Shown here: one piece after another, positions 34,181 through 44,010 of the stretch
Numbering within the stretch: the stretch's first letter is position 1
Layout: every line of letters begins with the position of its first letter
Origin: Mycolicibacterium xanthum
Lineage (GTDB): Bacteria; Actinomycetota; Actinomycetes; Mycobacteriales; Mycobacteriaceae
Assembly: GCF_019710635.1 (NCBI RefSeq)
Contig: NZ_JAIFZS010000031.1
Location: 1 to 46,348 of the forward strand
Reading direction: 5' to 3'
DNA length: 46,348 bases
The notes under the pieces: model-generated
Databases searched by the model: none
Seen by the model: only the letters and a program-made list of their open reading frames with translations
What the model was told of the DNA's origin: nothing
Program-made: the position numbers and the translations under genes

Positions 34181-34248
34181 CGTGGTTCCTTTCTTACGGA
34201 CTTGCATTAACGGTCCCACATACCCCGATTGCAGGGCCGCGAACCGGA

Positions 34249-35649
34249 CTAACCCGACCTGGCGACGACCGCGCGGTAGGAGCCGTAGAGCACCGCAGCC
34301 ACCGCCATGTTGACGAAGTAGGCGATGTCGGCGCCGTGCCAGGCGACCGCGACCGGCCCCTGGATCAGCGTGGTGTTCATGAACGGGATCGCCGCGGCGT
34401 AGGACAGCACGAACACGATCAGCGCCGCCACGGCGTGGCGGCGCTCGGTGGTCTCCAGCGCCGGGTTGAGGGTGGCGCGGTCCCGCGAGCGGATCCGCCA
34501 GTCGATCACCACCACCGAGACGAACGCCGGAATCCAGTAGCTCACCAGCAGCAGCACATCGGTGAACCGGGTCGCCGTGTCGGCCGCGTGCAGCCACAGG
34601 ATCAGCACGAAGGCCAGCGCGGTGACGATGACCGCCGACAACGGCCTGCGCACCCGCACGCCCACGGTCTGCAGCGCCAGCGAGCCGCTGTAGTCGTTCA
34701 TCACCCCCGATCCGATCGAGGCGACCGCGATGATCAACAGGGCGAGCCCGCCGAGCAGCCCGCCGCCCATCACCGAGCGGACCCCCTCGGCGGTGTGCTC
34801 GGCCACCACTCCCGCCGCGGCGATGCCGAGCCCCTGGACGAAGACATACGCCGCCAACAGGCCCGCGACGGTGTAGCCGAACACCCTGATCCGGGACACG
34901 TCGGCGGGCAGGTAGCGGCTGAAATCGGCCGCGTAGGTCGCCCAGGAGACCGCGAGGCTGAACGCGATGGTCACCTCCAGCACGAATGCGCCGGCCAGGT
35001 CGGCACCCGCGACCGAGGCCGGGGTGACGATCTCGTGGCCGGCGACCAGCTTGACGGCGAACACCACGAACGTCGTGAACAACACCACCGTCAGCACGGC
35101 CTGCAGCCGGTGGATCAGCTCGTAGCCGAAGAAACCGACCACGCCCTGCACCCCGAGCACGATCAGCACCGCCGACCAGAACGGGATCCCGAGCAGCACC
35201 GCCAGCGCCTCACCGCCGAACAGCCCCACCAGGGCGTCCCACGCGATCGACGAAAGCCACTGCAGGACAGCGGGAACCGCGACCGTCGGCCCGAACGCCA
35301 TCCGCGCGTTGGGCAGCTGCCCGGCTCCGGTGCGCGGCCCCCAGGTGGACAGGTAGCCGACCACCAGCGATCCCAGCACGGTCCCGATGACCATCGCCAA
35401 CAGACCCAGCCAGAAACCGAGGCCCAGCAGGATGGCCAGCGTGCCGGTGAACACTCCGGTCATGTTGACCTGCGGGGCGAACCACACGGTGAACAGTCGC
35501 GCCGGCCTGCCGTAGCGCTGGTCTTCGGGCACCGGGGCGATGCCGTGTGTCTCCACCGCCAGATCCCCGGCCGCCGACGGCCGCCTGCCGGTGAACGCCG
35601 CCCCCGTCAGCGCGCCGGATCCGAGCTGGGGCGAGGTTCCCTGAGCCAT
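34249..35649 (-). CDS. NCS1-type purine/cytosine/allantoin permease
   Basis: A 466-residue protein from ATG 35649 with about twelve membrane helices. PVPEDQRYGRPARLFTVWFA leads into the first helix with the conserved NMTGVFTG, and GPRTGAGQLPNARMAFG is the loop motif of NCS1 nucleobase symporters. SWATYAADFSRYLP in helix 6 is also typical. It would import a nucleobase or related vitamin with H+ or Na+. No catabolic gene is adjacent to tell the substrate. Confidence 0.88.
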   Translation of the reverse strand: MAQGTSPQLGSGALTGAAFTGRRPSAAGDLAVETHGIAPVPEDQRYGRPARLFTVWFAPQVNMTGVFTGTLAILLGLGFWLGLLAMVIGTVLGSLVVGYLSTWGPRTGAGQLPNARMAFGPTVAVPAVLQWLSSIAWDALVGLFGGEALAVLLGIPFWSAVLIVLGVQGVVGFFGYELIHRLQAVLTVVLFTTFVVFAVKLVAGHEIVTPASVAGADLAGAFVLEVTIAFSLAVSWATYAADFSRYLPADVSRIRVFGYTVAGLLAAYVFVQGLGIAAAGVVAEHTAEGVRSVMGGGLLGGLALLIIAVASIGSGVMNDYSGSLALQTVGVRVRRPLSAVIVTALAFVLILWLHAADTATRFTDVLLLVSYWIPAFVSVVVIDWRIRSRDRATLNPALETTERRHAVAALIVFVLSYAAAIPFMNTTLIQGPVAVAWHGADIAYFVNMAVAAVLYGSYRAVVARSG

Positions 35650-35821
35650 GGCCTTATTCGACCACGCCCCGCACGGCTGGCCCCGGCCACCCCGCGCGGC
35701 GATGATTCACCGGTCACCGCGGCTGCCCCTCGACCGGTTGTCGGAGTCGCTGCGCACGGCGCGATAATCGGGAGAAGCCGAGACTGGCTGATCACAGGAC
35801 CGACTGACCCAGGGAGGCGGC

Positions 35822-37294
35822 GTGCACGAGACCGGGATCGACCGATCCGGCTCTGCGCTCGCCTCCCCCGCCCGGCCCCGGGTGCTGATCGCCGGGCTGG
35901 GCCTGGTGGTGCTCACCGTCGCGGTGCTGCAGACCGCCGTCGTTCCGGTGCTCGGCGTCATCGCCGAACAGCTCGACGCATCGATGGTCTCGGTCAGCTG
36001 GGCGGTGACGGCCAACCTGCTGGCCGCGGCGGCCGCGACACCGCTGATCGGGCGCCTTGCCGATCTGCACCGCAAGAAACGGGTACTGCTCGGGGTCCTG
36101 GTCGTGGTGCTGGCCGGCTCGGTGCTGGCCGCGACGACGTCCTCGCTGGCGCTGCTGATCGTCGCGCGGGTACTGCAGGCGGCCTCGTTCGCGCTCTACC
36201 CGGTCGGCATCGCCATCCTGCGCGAGGAGTTGCCCGCCGACCGGATGGTGTCGGCGATGGCGGTGCTGTCCGGCACCCTCGGCTTCGGCGGCGGCACCGG
36301 CCTGGTGGTGGTGGGGTTGCTGATGAACGGTGACGCGGACTATCACCGGGTGTTCTGGCTGACCACCGCCTTCACGGTGCTGGTCATCGCCGTCGTGGTG
36401 GTCGTCGTGCCCGACCGGCCCCGGTCGGCCGCCGGTTCCATCGACTGGCTGGGTGCGGCCGGCCTGGCGGTGGGCCTGGCCTCGGTGCTGCTGGCGATCA
36501 CCCAGGGCAACACCTGGGGCTGGGGTTCACCGCGCACGATCGGCGCGCTGGCCGGCGGGTTCGGCGTGCTGATCGCCTGGTGGATCTGGGAACGACGGGC
36601 TCCGCGACCGCTGGTGTCGACGCGGATGCTGACCCAACGATCGATGCTGTTCACCAACCTGGCCACCGTCAGCGTCGGCATGGGACTCTACTTCGCGTTC
36701 CTGGGACTGACCCAGTTCGTCCAGATGCCCAGCGACACCGCCGGTTACGGCTTCGGCGCCACCGTGCTGCAGGCCAGCGTCGTCTACCTGCTGCCGGGAG
36801 CGCTGACCGGGTTCCTCATCGCACTGGTGTCCGGGCGCTTCATCGATCGCTTCGGTGCGCGTCCGGTGCTGACGGTGGCCGCGCTGGCGGGCATCGCCGG
36901 GTTCCTGCTGATCGCGTTCGCGCACACCGCACCGTGGCAGGTGATCGTCGCCAGCATCCTGGCCAATGCGTACATCAGCCTGGGTTACGGCGCGCTGCCC
37001 GCCCTGGTGGTCGCCGAGGTCAGCAGCGCCGACACCGGTGTCGCCACCGGAGTGAACGCGATCGCGCGCACGATCGGCAGCTCGGTGGCCGCCGCCGTGG
37101 TTGCCGTGCTGCTGGCCCGCACGACCGCCACGGGGATGCCCGCCGAGAGCAGCTTCGTGGCGATATTCGTGGGCGGGGCCGCCACGGCCGGGCTGGCGAT
37201 CGTGCTCATCGCCGGATCCCGGCCCCGGCCGGGCGCCACCGAATCCGCCGAGGCGCGCTACGAAACACGCGCCATGAACCACGAGTGGGGCTGA
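35822..37294 (+). CDS. MFS drug exporter, DHA2 (EmrB/QacA) type
   Basis: A 490-residue protein from GTG 35822 with AGGGAGG upstream. About fourteen membrane helices are present, as expected for DHA2 pumps. Motif A is GRLADLHRKKR after helix 2, and the drug-antiporter motif C is in GTLGFGGGTGLVVVG (helix 5). SADTGVATGVNAIARTIGSS in helices 11-13 is typical. It exports hydrophobic drugs or metabolites with H+. The short tail (ATESAEARYETRAMNHEWG) is hydrophilic. No regulator is next to it. Confidence 0.88.
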   Translation: MHETGIDRSGSALASPARPRVLIAGLGLVVLTVAVLQTAVVPVLGVIAEQLDASMVSVSWAVTANLLAAAAATPLIGRLADLHRKKRVLLGVLVVVLAGSVLAATTSSLALLIVARVLQAASFALYPVGIAILREELPADRMVSAMAVLSGTLGFGGGTGLVVVGLLMNGDADYHRVFWLTTAFTVLVIAVVVVVVPDRPRSAAGSIDWLGAAGLAVGLASVLLAITQGNTWGWGSPRTIGALAGGFGVLIAWWIWERRAPRPLVSTRMLTQRSMLFTNLATVSVGMGLYFAFLGLTQFVQMPSDTAGYGFGATVLQASVVYLLPGALTGFLIALVSGRFIDRFGARPVLTVAALAGIAGFLLIAFAHTAPWQVIVASILANAYISLGYGALPALVVAEVSSADTGVATGVNAIARTIGSSVAAAVVAVLLARTTATGMPAESSFVAIFVGGAATAGLAIVLIAGSRPRPGATESAEARYETRAMNHEWG

Positions 37295-37566
37295 GCCGCC
37301 GAAGATCGTCCGACACTCCCCGAAACGGCCGACACCGACGAGCCCGGGCTGCGAAACTTGACGTCGGCGACGACTCCCTGCCGGCCGGCTTCGGTCAGGC
37401 ACCACTCGTTTGCGTCTTCGATGCGCGGATTCTCCCGCGATGAGCCAGAATCCCCAAGGAAATCCATTGTAGAAGTGTAAATTCGTTGCGGAATCGCTTG
37501 CGAAGGTCAGCGCTATCCGCGAAGGTTTATCCACAGCTCGCTGGCTGCACCCGAGGAGGACTCGCC

Positions 37567-38769
<1,203 letters not shown>

Positions 38770-38828
38770 TCCCGATCCCGCTTGCCGACCCCATCCCCTC
38801 CCTGGAGCCGACGAAAGGCACAGTCGCC

Positions 38829-40010
38829 ATGTCCCGTGAGATCGATCCCACCCTGTTCGCCCGCCTGACCGCGAACCGCACGTCGCGGCGCCGGTTCATC
38901 GGCGGCAGCGCAGCGGCCGCCGCCGGGCTGACCCTCGGCTCGTCGTTCCTGGCCGCCTGTGGGTCGGACAGCAGCACCTCCACCACGACCACCGACGACG
39001 GTGGCCCGGCCGGCGGCACCCTGCGGATCTCGAACTGGCCGCTGTACATGGCCGACGGGTTCGTCGCGGCGTTCCAGACCGCGTCGGGCATCACGGTGGA
39101 CTACAAAGAGGACTTCAACGACAACGAGCAGTGGTTCGCCAAGGTCAAGGAGCCGCTGTCGCGCAAGCAGGACATTGGCGCCGACCTGGCCGTACCCACC
39201 ACCTTCATGGCGGTGCGACTGCACCAACTCGGCTGGCTGAACAACATCAATCACGACGCCGTGCCGAACATGAAGAACATCCGCACCGACCTGCTCGAGG
39301 CCAGCGTGGACCCGGGCCGCGAGTTCAGCGCCCCCTACATGTCGGGTCTGGTCGGTGTCGCCTACAACCGGGCGGCCACCGGCCGCGACCTGAGCACCAT
39401 CGACGATATGTGGGATCCCGCGTTCAAGGGCCGGGTCAGCCTGTTCTCCGATGCCCAGGACGCCCTCGGCATGATCATGCTCTCGCAGGGCAACACGCCC
39501 GAAGACCCGACCACCGAGAGCGTCCAGAAGGCGATCGACCTGGTGCGCGAGCAGAACGACAAGGGCCAGATCCGCAAGTTCACCGGCAACGACTACGCCG
39601 ATGACCTCGCCGCCGGCAACATCGCTGTCGCCCAGGCGTATTCGGGCGACATCGTGCAGCTGCAGGCCGACAACCCGGATCTGCAGTTCGTCGTGCCCGA
39701 ATCGGGTGCCACGACGTTCGTCGACACCATGGTGATCCCGTACACCACACAGAATCAGAAGGCCGCCGAGGCGTGGATCGACTACGTCTACGACCGGGCG
39801 AACTACGCCAAGCTGGTGTCCTACGTCCAGTACATCCCGGTGTTGTCGGACATGACCGCCGAACTCGAGAAGATCGATCCCGAGTCGGCCAGCAACCCGC
39901 TGATCAACCCTCCGCAGGAGGTGCTGGACAAGTCCAAGGGCTGGGCCGCGCTCACCGACGAGCAGACGCAGGAGTACAACACCGCCTACGCGGCCGTCAC
40001 CGGTGGCTGA
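38829..40010 (+). CDS. potD: Polyamine-binding lipoprotein PotD
   Basis: A 393-residue periplasmic-type binding protein from ATG 38829. A twin-arginine signal is present (TSRRRFIGG, residues 18-26), followed by a hydrophobic stretch and the lipobox LAAC with lipid-modified C44, so it is a Tat-exported lipoprotein. The mature part begins with a Ser/Thr-rich linker and then GTLRISNWPLYMADG, as in spermidine/putrescine-binding proteins. AVAQAYSGDIVQLQ and FVVPESGATTFVDTMVIP line the ligand cleft. It delivers polyamine or a related amine to PotBC. It ends 55 bases before potB. Confidence 0.92.
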   Translation: MSREIDPTLFARLTANRTSRRRFIGGSAAAAAGLTLGSSFLAACGSDSSTSTTTTDDGGPAGGTLRISNWPLYMADGFVAAFQTASGITVDYKEDFNDNEQWFAKVKEPLSRKQDIGADLAVPTTFMAVRLHQLGWLNNINHDAVPNMKNIRTDLLEASVDPGREFSAPYMSGLVGVAYNRAATGRDLSTIDDMWDPAFKGRVSLFSDAQDALGMIMLSQGNTPEDPTTESVQKAIDLVREQNDKGQIRKFTGNDYADDLAAGNIAVAQAYSGDIVQLQADNPDLQFVVPESGATTFVDTMVIPYTTQNQKAAEAWIDYVYDRANYAKLVSYVQYIPVLSDMTAELEKIDPESASNPLINPPQEVLDKSKGWAALTDEQTQEYNTAYAAVTGG

Positions 40011-40019
40011 GGTGGCTCT

Positions 40020-40070
40020 GCGCACGCGAGGAGCACAAATGGCCCCGCGCACGCGAGGAGCATAAGTGGC
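40020..40070 (+). repeat. Duplicated ribosome-binding/start region before potB
   Basis: GCGCACGCGAGGAGCA followed by CAAATGGC (40020-40043) is repeated as GCGCACGCGAGGAGCA plus TAAGTGGC (40047-40070), two mismatches in 24 bases with a 27-base period. Each copy contains a GAGGAG ribosome site and a start codon, ATG in copy 1 and the potB GTG in copy 2. Confidence 0.9.
40039..40065 (+). CDS. 8-codon mini-ORF fused end-to-end to potB
   Basis: ATG 40039, with GAGGAG seven bases before it, encodes MAPRTRGA and stops at TAA 40063-40065. The very next base begins the GTG of potB. The mini-ORF exists because the potB start region is duplicated. Ribosomes ending here are placed exactly on the potB start, so it may couple or tune potB translation; its peptide itself need not matter. 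Confidence 0.45.
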   Translation: MAPRTRGA

Positions 40071-40941
40071 AGGCGTAGCGAGCAGCAGTCGGCAGCGGAG
40101 CAAGATCGCTCCATACCTGATGGTGGCGCCGGCCCTGGTGTACCTGGGCGTCTTCTTCGTGGTGCCGTTCTTCTCGCTGGCGCGCACCTCGCTGTCGGAG
40201 ACCAGCGGGTCGATCTACCTGCCGACCCTGACGTTCGCCTGGGACTTCAGCAACTACACCGACGCGTTCAGCGAGTACCGCGAACAGATACTGCGCTCGT
40301 TCGGGTACGCGTTCGTGGCCACCGTGCTGTGCGTGCTGCTGGCGTTCCCGCTTGCCTACGTGATCGCGTTCAAGGCCGGCAGGTTCAAGAACCTGATCCT
40401 CGGCCTGGTCATCCTGCCGTTCTTCGTGACCTTCCTGATCCGCACCCTCGCGTGGAAGACGATCCTGGCCGACGACGGCTGGGTGGTCAGTGCGCTGGGC
40501 ACGATCGGCCTGCTGCCCGAGGAGGGCCGGCTGCTGTCGACCAGCTGGGCGGTCATCGGCGGGTTGACCTACAACTGGATCATCTTCATGATCCTGCCGC
40601 TGTACGTCAGCCTGGAGAAGATCGATCCCCGGCTGCTGGAGGCGTCCAAGGACCTCTACTCGTCGGCCCCGCGCAGCTTCCGCAAGGTGATCCTGCCGTT
40701 GTCGATGCCGGGCGTGCTGGCCGGCAGCATGCTGGTCTTCATCCCGTCGGTGGGTGACTTCATCAACGCCGACTACCTGGGCAGCACCCAGACGACCATG
40801 ATCGGCAACGTCATCCAGAAGCAGTTCCTCATCGTCAAGGACTATCCGGCGGCGGCCGCGCTGTCACTGGTGCTGATGCTGATCATCCTGGTCGGGGTGC
40901 TGCTCTACACCAGGGCACTGGGAACCGAGGACCTGGTATGA
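40066..40941 (+). CDS. potB: Polyamine ABC transporter permease PotB
   Basis: A 291-residue membrane protein from GTG 40066, GAGGAG seven bases upstream. It has six membrane helices. The EAA loop that contacts PotA is EASKDLYSSAPRSFRKVILP then LSMPGV. ILPFFVTFLIRTLAWKTIL is the typical PotB region. It pairs with PotC to form the channel through which polyamine passes. The stop overlaps the potC start (ATGA). Confidence 0.92.
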   Translation: MAGVASSSRQRSKIAPYLMVAPALVYLGVFFVVPFFSLARTSLSETSGSIYLPTLTFAWDFSNYTDAFSEYREQILRSFGYAFVATVLCVLLAFPLAYVIAFKAGRFKNLILGLVILPFFVTFLIRTLAWKTILADDGWVVSALGTIGLLPEEGRLLSTSWAVIGGLTYNWIIFMILPLYVSLEKIDPRLLEASKDLYSSAPRSFRKVILPLSMPGVLAGSMLVFIPSVGDFINADYLGSTQTTMIGNVIQKQFLIVKDYPAAAALSLVLMLIILVGVLLYTRALGTEDLV

Positions 40942-41783
40942 CCGCCACTCACCCCCCAGTCGCGCGGCACAGCTCGGTGCCCAAGAAGGTCAGGGCACGG
41001 TACAGCTGGGGCGATCTGCTGCTGCGCATCGTCGCCGTCCTGGTGCTGCTGTTCCTGTTCCTGCCGATCTTCGTGATCATCCTGTTCTCGTTCAACAAGC
41101 CGCTCGGCAAGTTCAACTACGCATGGCAGGGCTTCACGTTCGAGAACTGGCTGCATCCGTTCAAGTACCCCGCGTTGACCGATGCCCTCAAGCTCAGCCT
41201 CAACGTCGCCGCGGTGTCCACCGCCATCGCGCTGGTGCTGGGCACCCTCGTCGCGATCGCGCTGGTCCGGCAGCGGTGGCGCGGCCAGCGCGCGGTCGAC
41301 ACGTTCCTGGTGCTGCCGCTGACCGCGCCCGAGGTGGTGATCGGCGCCGCGCTGCTGACGTTGTTCCTCGACTTCGGTTGGGCCGCCGGCTATGTGACGA
41401 TCCTGATCGCTCACGTCGCGTTCGAGGTGAGCTTCATCGCGATGACGGTGCGCGCCCGGGTGCGTGGCTTCGACTGGACCCTCGAGGATGCGTCCCTGGA
41501 CCTGGGCGCCGGCCCGGTGCGGACGTTCTTCAAGGTGACGCTGCCGCTGATCGTCCCCGGCATCGTCGCCGCCGCGATGTTGTCGTTCGCGCTGTCGCTG
41601 GACGACTTCATCATCACCTACTTCGTCAGCGGTTCGACCGTGACCTACCCGCTGTATGTGAACGCCGCGGTCAAGGCCGCGGTGCCCCCGCAGATCAACG
41701 TGCTGGCCACCGCGATCCTGCTGATCAGCCTGCTGCTGTTGGCGGCGGGAACGCTGCTGCGGCGCAAGCAGACCGAGAACTGA
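40938..41783 (+). CDS. potC: Polyamine ABC transporter permease PotC
   Basis: A 281-residue membrane protein starting in an ATGA overlap with potB. The first helix is RIVAVLVLLFLFLPIFVIIL, followed by the PotC-typical FSFNKPLGKFNYAWQGFTFE. The EAA loop is EDASLDLGAGPVRTFFKVTL, and FALSLDDFIITYFVSGST is the conserved distal segment. It completes the PotABCD importer. It converges with the Ddn-like gene, with seven bases between stops, so no long terminator fits there. Confidence 0.92.
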   Translation: MTATHPPVARHSSVPKKVRARYSWGDLLLRIVAVLVLLFLFLPIFVIILFSFNKPLGKFNYAWQGFTFENWLHPFKYPALTDALKLSLNVAAVSTAIALVLGTLVAIALVRQRWRGQRAVDTFLVLPLTAPEVVIGAALLTLFLDFGWAAGYVTILIAHVAFEVSFIAMTVRARVRGFDWTLEDASLDLGAGPVRTFFKVTLPLIVPGIVAAAMLSFALSLDDFIITYFVSGSTVTYPLYVNAAVKAAVPPQINVLATAILLISLLLLAAGTLLRRKQTEN

Positions 41784-41790
41784 TCGGTCA

Positions 41791-42147
41791 CTAGGCCGAA
41801 TCGACGGTGACGTTCACCGTCACCCGGCCGCTGTCGTCGCGGCGGGCGACGGCGTGGCCGGTCCGGTCGGCGCCGTCGAAGCCGAGCAACGTGATCGGTC
41901 CTCCCGCGCCGGTGAAGTTGCGCCACCAGTTCTTCGCGTCCGGCGCCATCACGTGGATGACGATCCCGCCGTCGCAGCGCCGGTAGTTGACCGGGGTCTG
42001 GAACGTCGCCCCGGACCGTCGTCCCACGTAGCTGATCACCACCATGCTGCGGCGCGCCAGCGAGCCGATGCCGGGGACGTCGAGCAGCCGGGCCGCACCG
42101 GAGTTGAACAGGCCCACCATCGGCGAGCCGAAGATTCCACGAGCCAT
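41791..42147 (-). CDS. Ddn-like deazaflavin (F420)-dependent oxidoreductase family protein
   Basis: A 118-residue protein from ATG 42147 (MARGIFGSPMVGLFNSGAAR). VVISYVGRRSGATFQTPVNY is the split-barrel region that holds the F420 or FMN phosphate in the Ddn/nitroreductase (DUF385) family, and PDAKNWWRNFTG is the usual next motif. Mycobacterial members reduce quinones, fatty acids or nitroimidazoles with F420H2. It is short relative to Ddn (about 150 residues), ending soon after the last strand. An in-frame TTG two codons upstream is a possible alternative start. Confidence 0.75.
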   Translation of the reverse strand: MARGIFGSPMVGLFNSGAARLLDVPGIGSLARRSMVVISYVGRRSGATFQTPVNYRRCDGGIVIHVMAPDAKNWWRNFTGAGGPITLLGFDGADRTGHAVARRDDSGRVTVNVTVDSA

Positions 42148-42180
42148 AGGCAACGGTATCGCCGGTGGGTGTCCGGCGGC

Positions 42181-43047
42181 TCAACCGAGTTCGACCGGAA
42201 CGGAAACGGTGCGCGCGCCGGTGCGGGCGGCACCGATTCCGGCGCTGACCACCAGGCAGATCCCGAGCATCCCGAAGGCCCCTGGAACCTGGTGCAGCAC
42301 CACGAAACCGACGACCATCGCGAACGCCGGTTCCAGGCTCATCAGGGTGCCGAACGCGGCGGTGGTCAGCCGGCGCAGTGCCATGAGCTCCAGCGCGAAC
42401 GGCACCATCGGCAGCAGCACCGCGAGGCCGAGCCCGATCAGCAGGATCTGCGGGGTCATCCGCTCGATGACCGCGGGGCCCACCGCCAAGGTGGCGACCA
42501 GTCCCGCGACCGGCATCGACACCGCCAGGCCGTTGATGCCCGCGACCTGGTCCCCCACCCGCTGGGTCAGCAGGATGTAGCCGCCCCAACAGACCGCCGC
42601 ACCCAGGGCGTAGGCGACGCCGACCGGGTCGACCGCGCCGCTCCACGGCTGGGTCAGCAGGACCACGCCGACCGCCGCCAGCCCGGGCCACACCAGCCGG
42701 TCCCTGCCCTGACCGCGTGCCACGGCCACGGCCAGCGGGCCGAGGAACTCCAGCGCACTGGCCGTCCCCAGCGGGATGCGGTCGAGCGCAGCCATGAACA
42801 ACAACGTGATCGCGGCGGTCACCCCACCCAGCAGCACGCAGGTCAGGAAGCTGGTCCGGGTGAAGGCCGCCCGGCGGGGCCGGACGATGACCAGGAACAG
42901 CAGACCCGCCCAGGCCAACCGCAACCACGCCGCACCCTCGACGCCGATGTCGGCGATCAGCGTGACCGCGATCGCGAGCCCGAGCTGGACGGACGCCATC
43001 GATCCGACCGCCATGAGGGCACCCGAGCGGGCCTGGTTGGTACTCAC
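42181..43047 (-). CDS. EamA/RhtA-family exporter
   Basis: A 288-residue protein with ten membrane helices in two EamA repeats; the motifs FMAALDRIPLGTASALEFLG and LTTAAFGTLMSLEPAFA are the equivalent pieces of the repeats. GTG 43047 is preferred. The frame is open to ATG 43110, but that codon lies inside a 23-base palindrome, next to a TATATC -10 candidate that would start transcription downstream of it. Members export amino acids such as threonine/homoserine or other small metabolites. It lies 99 bases behind the crotonase gene on the same strand. Confidence 0.85.
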   Translation of the reverse strand: MSTNQARSGALMAVGSMASVQLGLAIAVTLIADIGVEGAAWLRLAWAGLLFLVIVRPRRAAFTRTSFLTCVLLGGVTAAITLLFMAALDRIPLGTASALEFLGPLAVAVARGQGRDRLVWPGLAAVGVVLLTQPWSGAVDPVGVAYALGAAVCWGGYILLTQRVGDQVAGINGLAVSMPVAGLVATLAVGPAVIERMTPQILLIGLGLAVLLPMVPFALELMALRRLTTAAFGTLMSLEPAFAMVVGFVVLHQVPGAFGMLGICLVVSAGIGAARTGARTVSVPVELG

Positions 43048-43101
43048 CCCTGTATTGAACGGGACCAGAACCGTTGCGGTCCACGTGATTTTCCTGGATA
43101 T

Positions 43102-43124
43102 ACCGTTCATGATCCATGAACGGT
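43102..43124. promoter_or_regulatory. 23-base palindromic operator before the EamA exporter
   Basis: ACCGTTCATG (43102-43111) and CATGAACGGT (43115-43124) are perfect 10-base inverted arms with a 3-base centre. On the reverse strand a TATATC hexamer follows immediately, so a bound dimer would cover the exporter promoter. The cognate regulator is not evident among the neighbours. Confidence 0.7.
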
Positions 43125-43146
43125 GAGGTGAGGTCGGGCCAGCCGC

Positions 43147-43962
43147 TCAGGTAGCCGGGTCGCCCAATGGTTGCCACCCTCGCGAGACCGAGTTACTCCA
43201 GCGCGGCGGCCGACGCTCCAGGAACGCCGCCACGCCTTCGCGCGCGTCGTCGGTTCCCATCACGCGCCGGTGCAGATCGGTCTCCAGCGCCGCGACCTCG
43301 CGGGGCCGGTAGCCGTTGGCCAGCGTGTCCCAGAGCAGCCGTTTGCTCAGCGCCGCCGACATCGGCGCGACGTTGACCACGATGTCGCGGGCGATCGTCA
43401 GCGCGGTGTCGAGCACCTCGGCACCGGGCACCGCGCGGGTGGCGATCCCCATCGCGGCGGCCTCGGCTCCGTCGAACGCCCGTCCGGTCAGCAGCAGGTC
43501 GGCGGCCACCGTGGCCCCGGCCAGGTGCGGCAGCGTCCAGTGCGACATGCAGTCGCCGATCACCCCCCTGCGCGCCTGTGCCACAGCGTATTTGGCTTGG
43601 GTGGCCATGATCCGGATGTCGGCCTGCAGCGCGATCGTCAGGCCGATGCCGATCGCGTGCCCGTTGACCGCCGCGATCACCGGGGTCCGCAGTTCGAAGG
43701 CGGCGGGGTCGGTCGGGGTGGCGCTGAAACCCTCCGGCGCCACGTCGAACGGGCCGGTGGGCGCGGCGAAGTCGGCGCCGGCACAGAACGCGCTGCCGGC
43801 GCCGGTGACCACGATCACCCGCACCGAGTCGTCCTCGTCGCAGCTCCGGTAGGCGACGTTGAGCAGCTCACCCATCTGCGCGGTGTAGGCGTTGCGCCGC
43901 TCGGGCCGGTTGAGCACCAGCACGGCAACGCCGTCGTCGACGGCGACGGTGAGCTCGGTCAT
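43147..43962 (-). CDS. Enoyl-CoA hydratase/isomerase (crotonase) family protein
   Basis: A 271-residue crotonase. VTGAGSAFCAGADF forms the first oxyanion-hole segment and NGHAIGIGLTIALQADIRIM the second. The acid/base region is ARRGVIGDCMSHWTLPHLAG: where relatives of this type have Glu (GIVPEA...), this protein has Asp137, and the other canonical Glu is absent, so the reaction may be isomerisation, hydrolysis or another CoA reaction. TAAGTT ends six bases before ATG 43962 on the coding strand, so the mRNA is probably leaderless. It is divergent from a LysR regulator with 48 bases between. Confidence 0.87.
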   Translation of the reverse strand: MTELTVAVDDGVAVLVLNRPERRNAYTAQMGELLNVAYRSCDEDDSVRVIVVTGAGSAFCAGADFAAPTGPFDVAPEGFSATPTDPAAFELRTPVIAAVNGHAIGIGLTIALQADIRIMATQAKYAVAQARRGVIGDCMSHWTLPHLAGATVAADLLLTGRAFDGAEAAAMGIATRAVPGAEVLDTALTIARDIVVNVAPMSAALSKRLLWDTLANGYRPREVAALETDLHRRVMGTDDAREGVAAFLERRPPRWSNSVSRGWQPLGDPAT

Positions 43963-44010
43963 GCGGCGAACTTACCGACCCACCGGGCGTCTTCTGGGGA
44001 CAATCCGAGG

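Noticed and set aside
37258..37467. 69-codon reverse frame behind the DHA2 exporter
   Set aside because: Overlaps the exporter end and the pot promoter region, with no motif; treated as chance.
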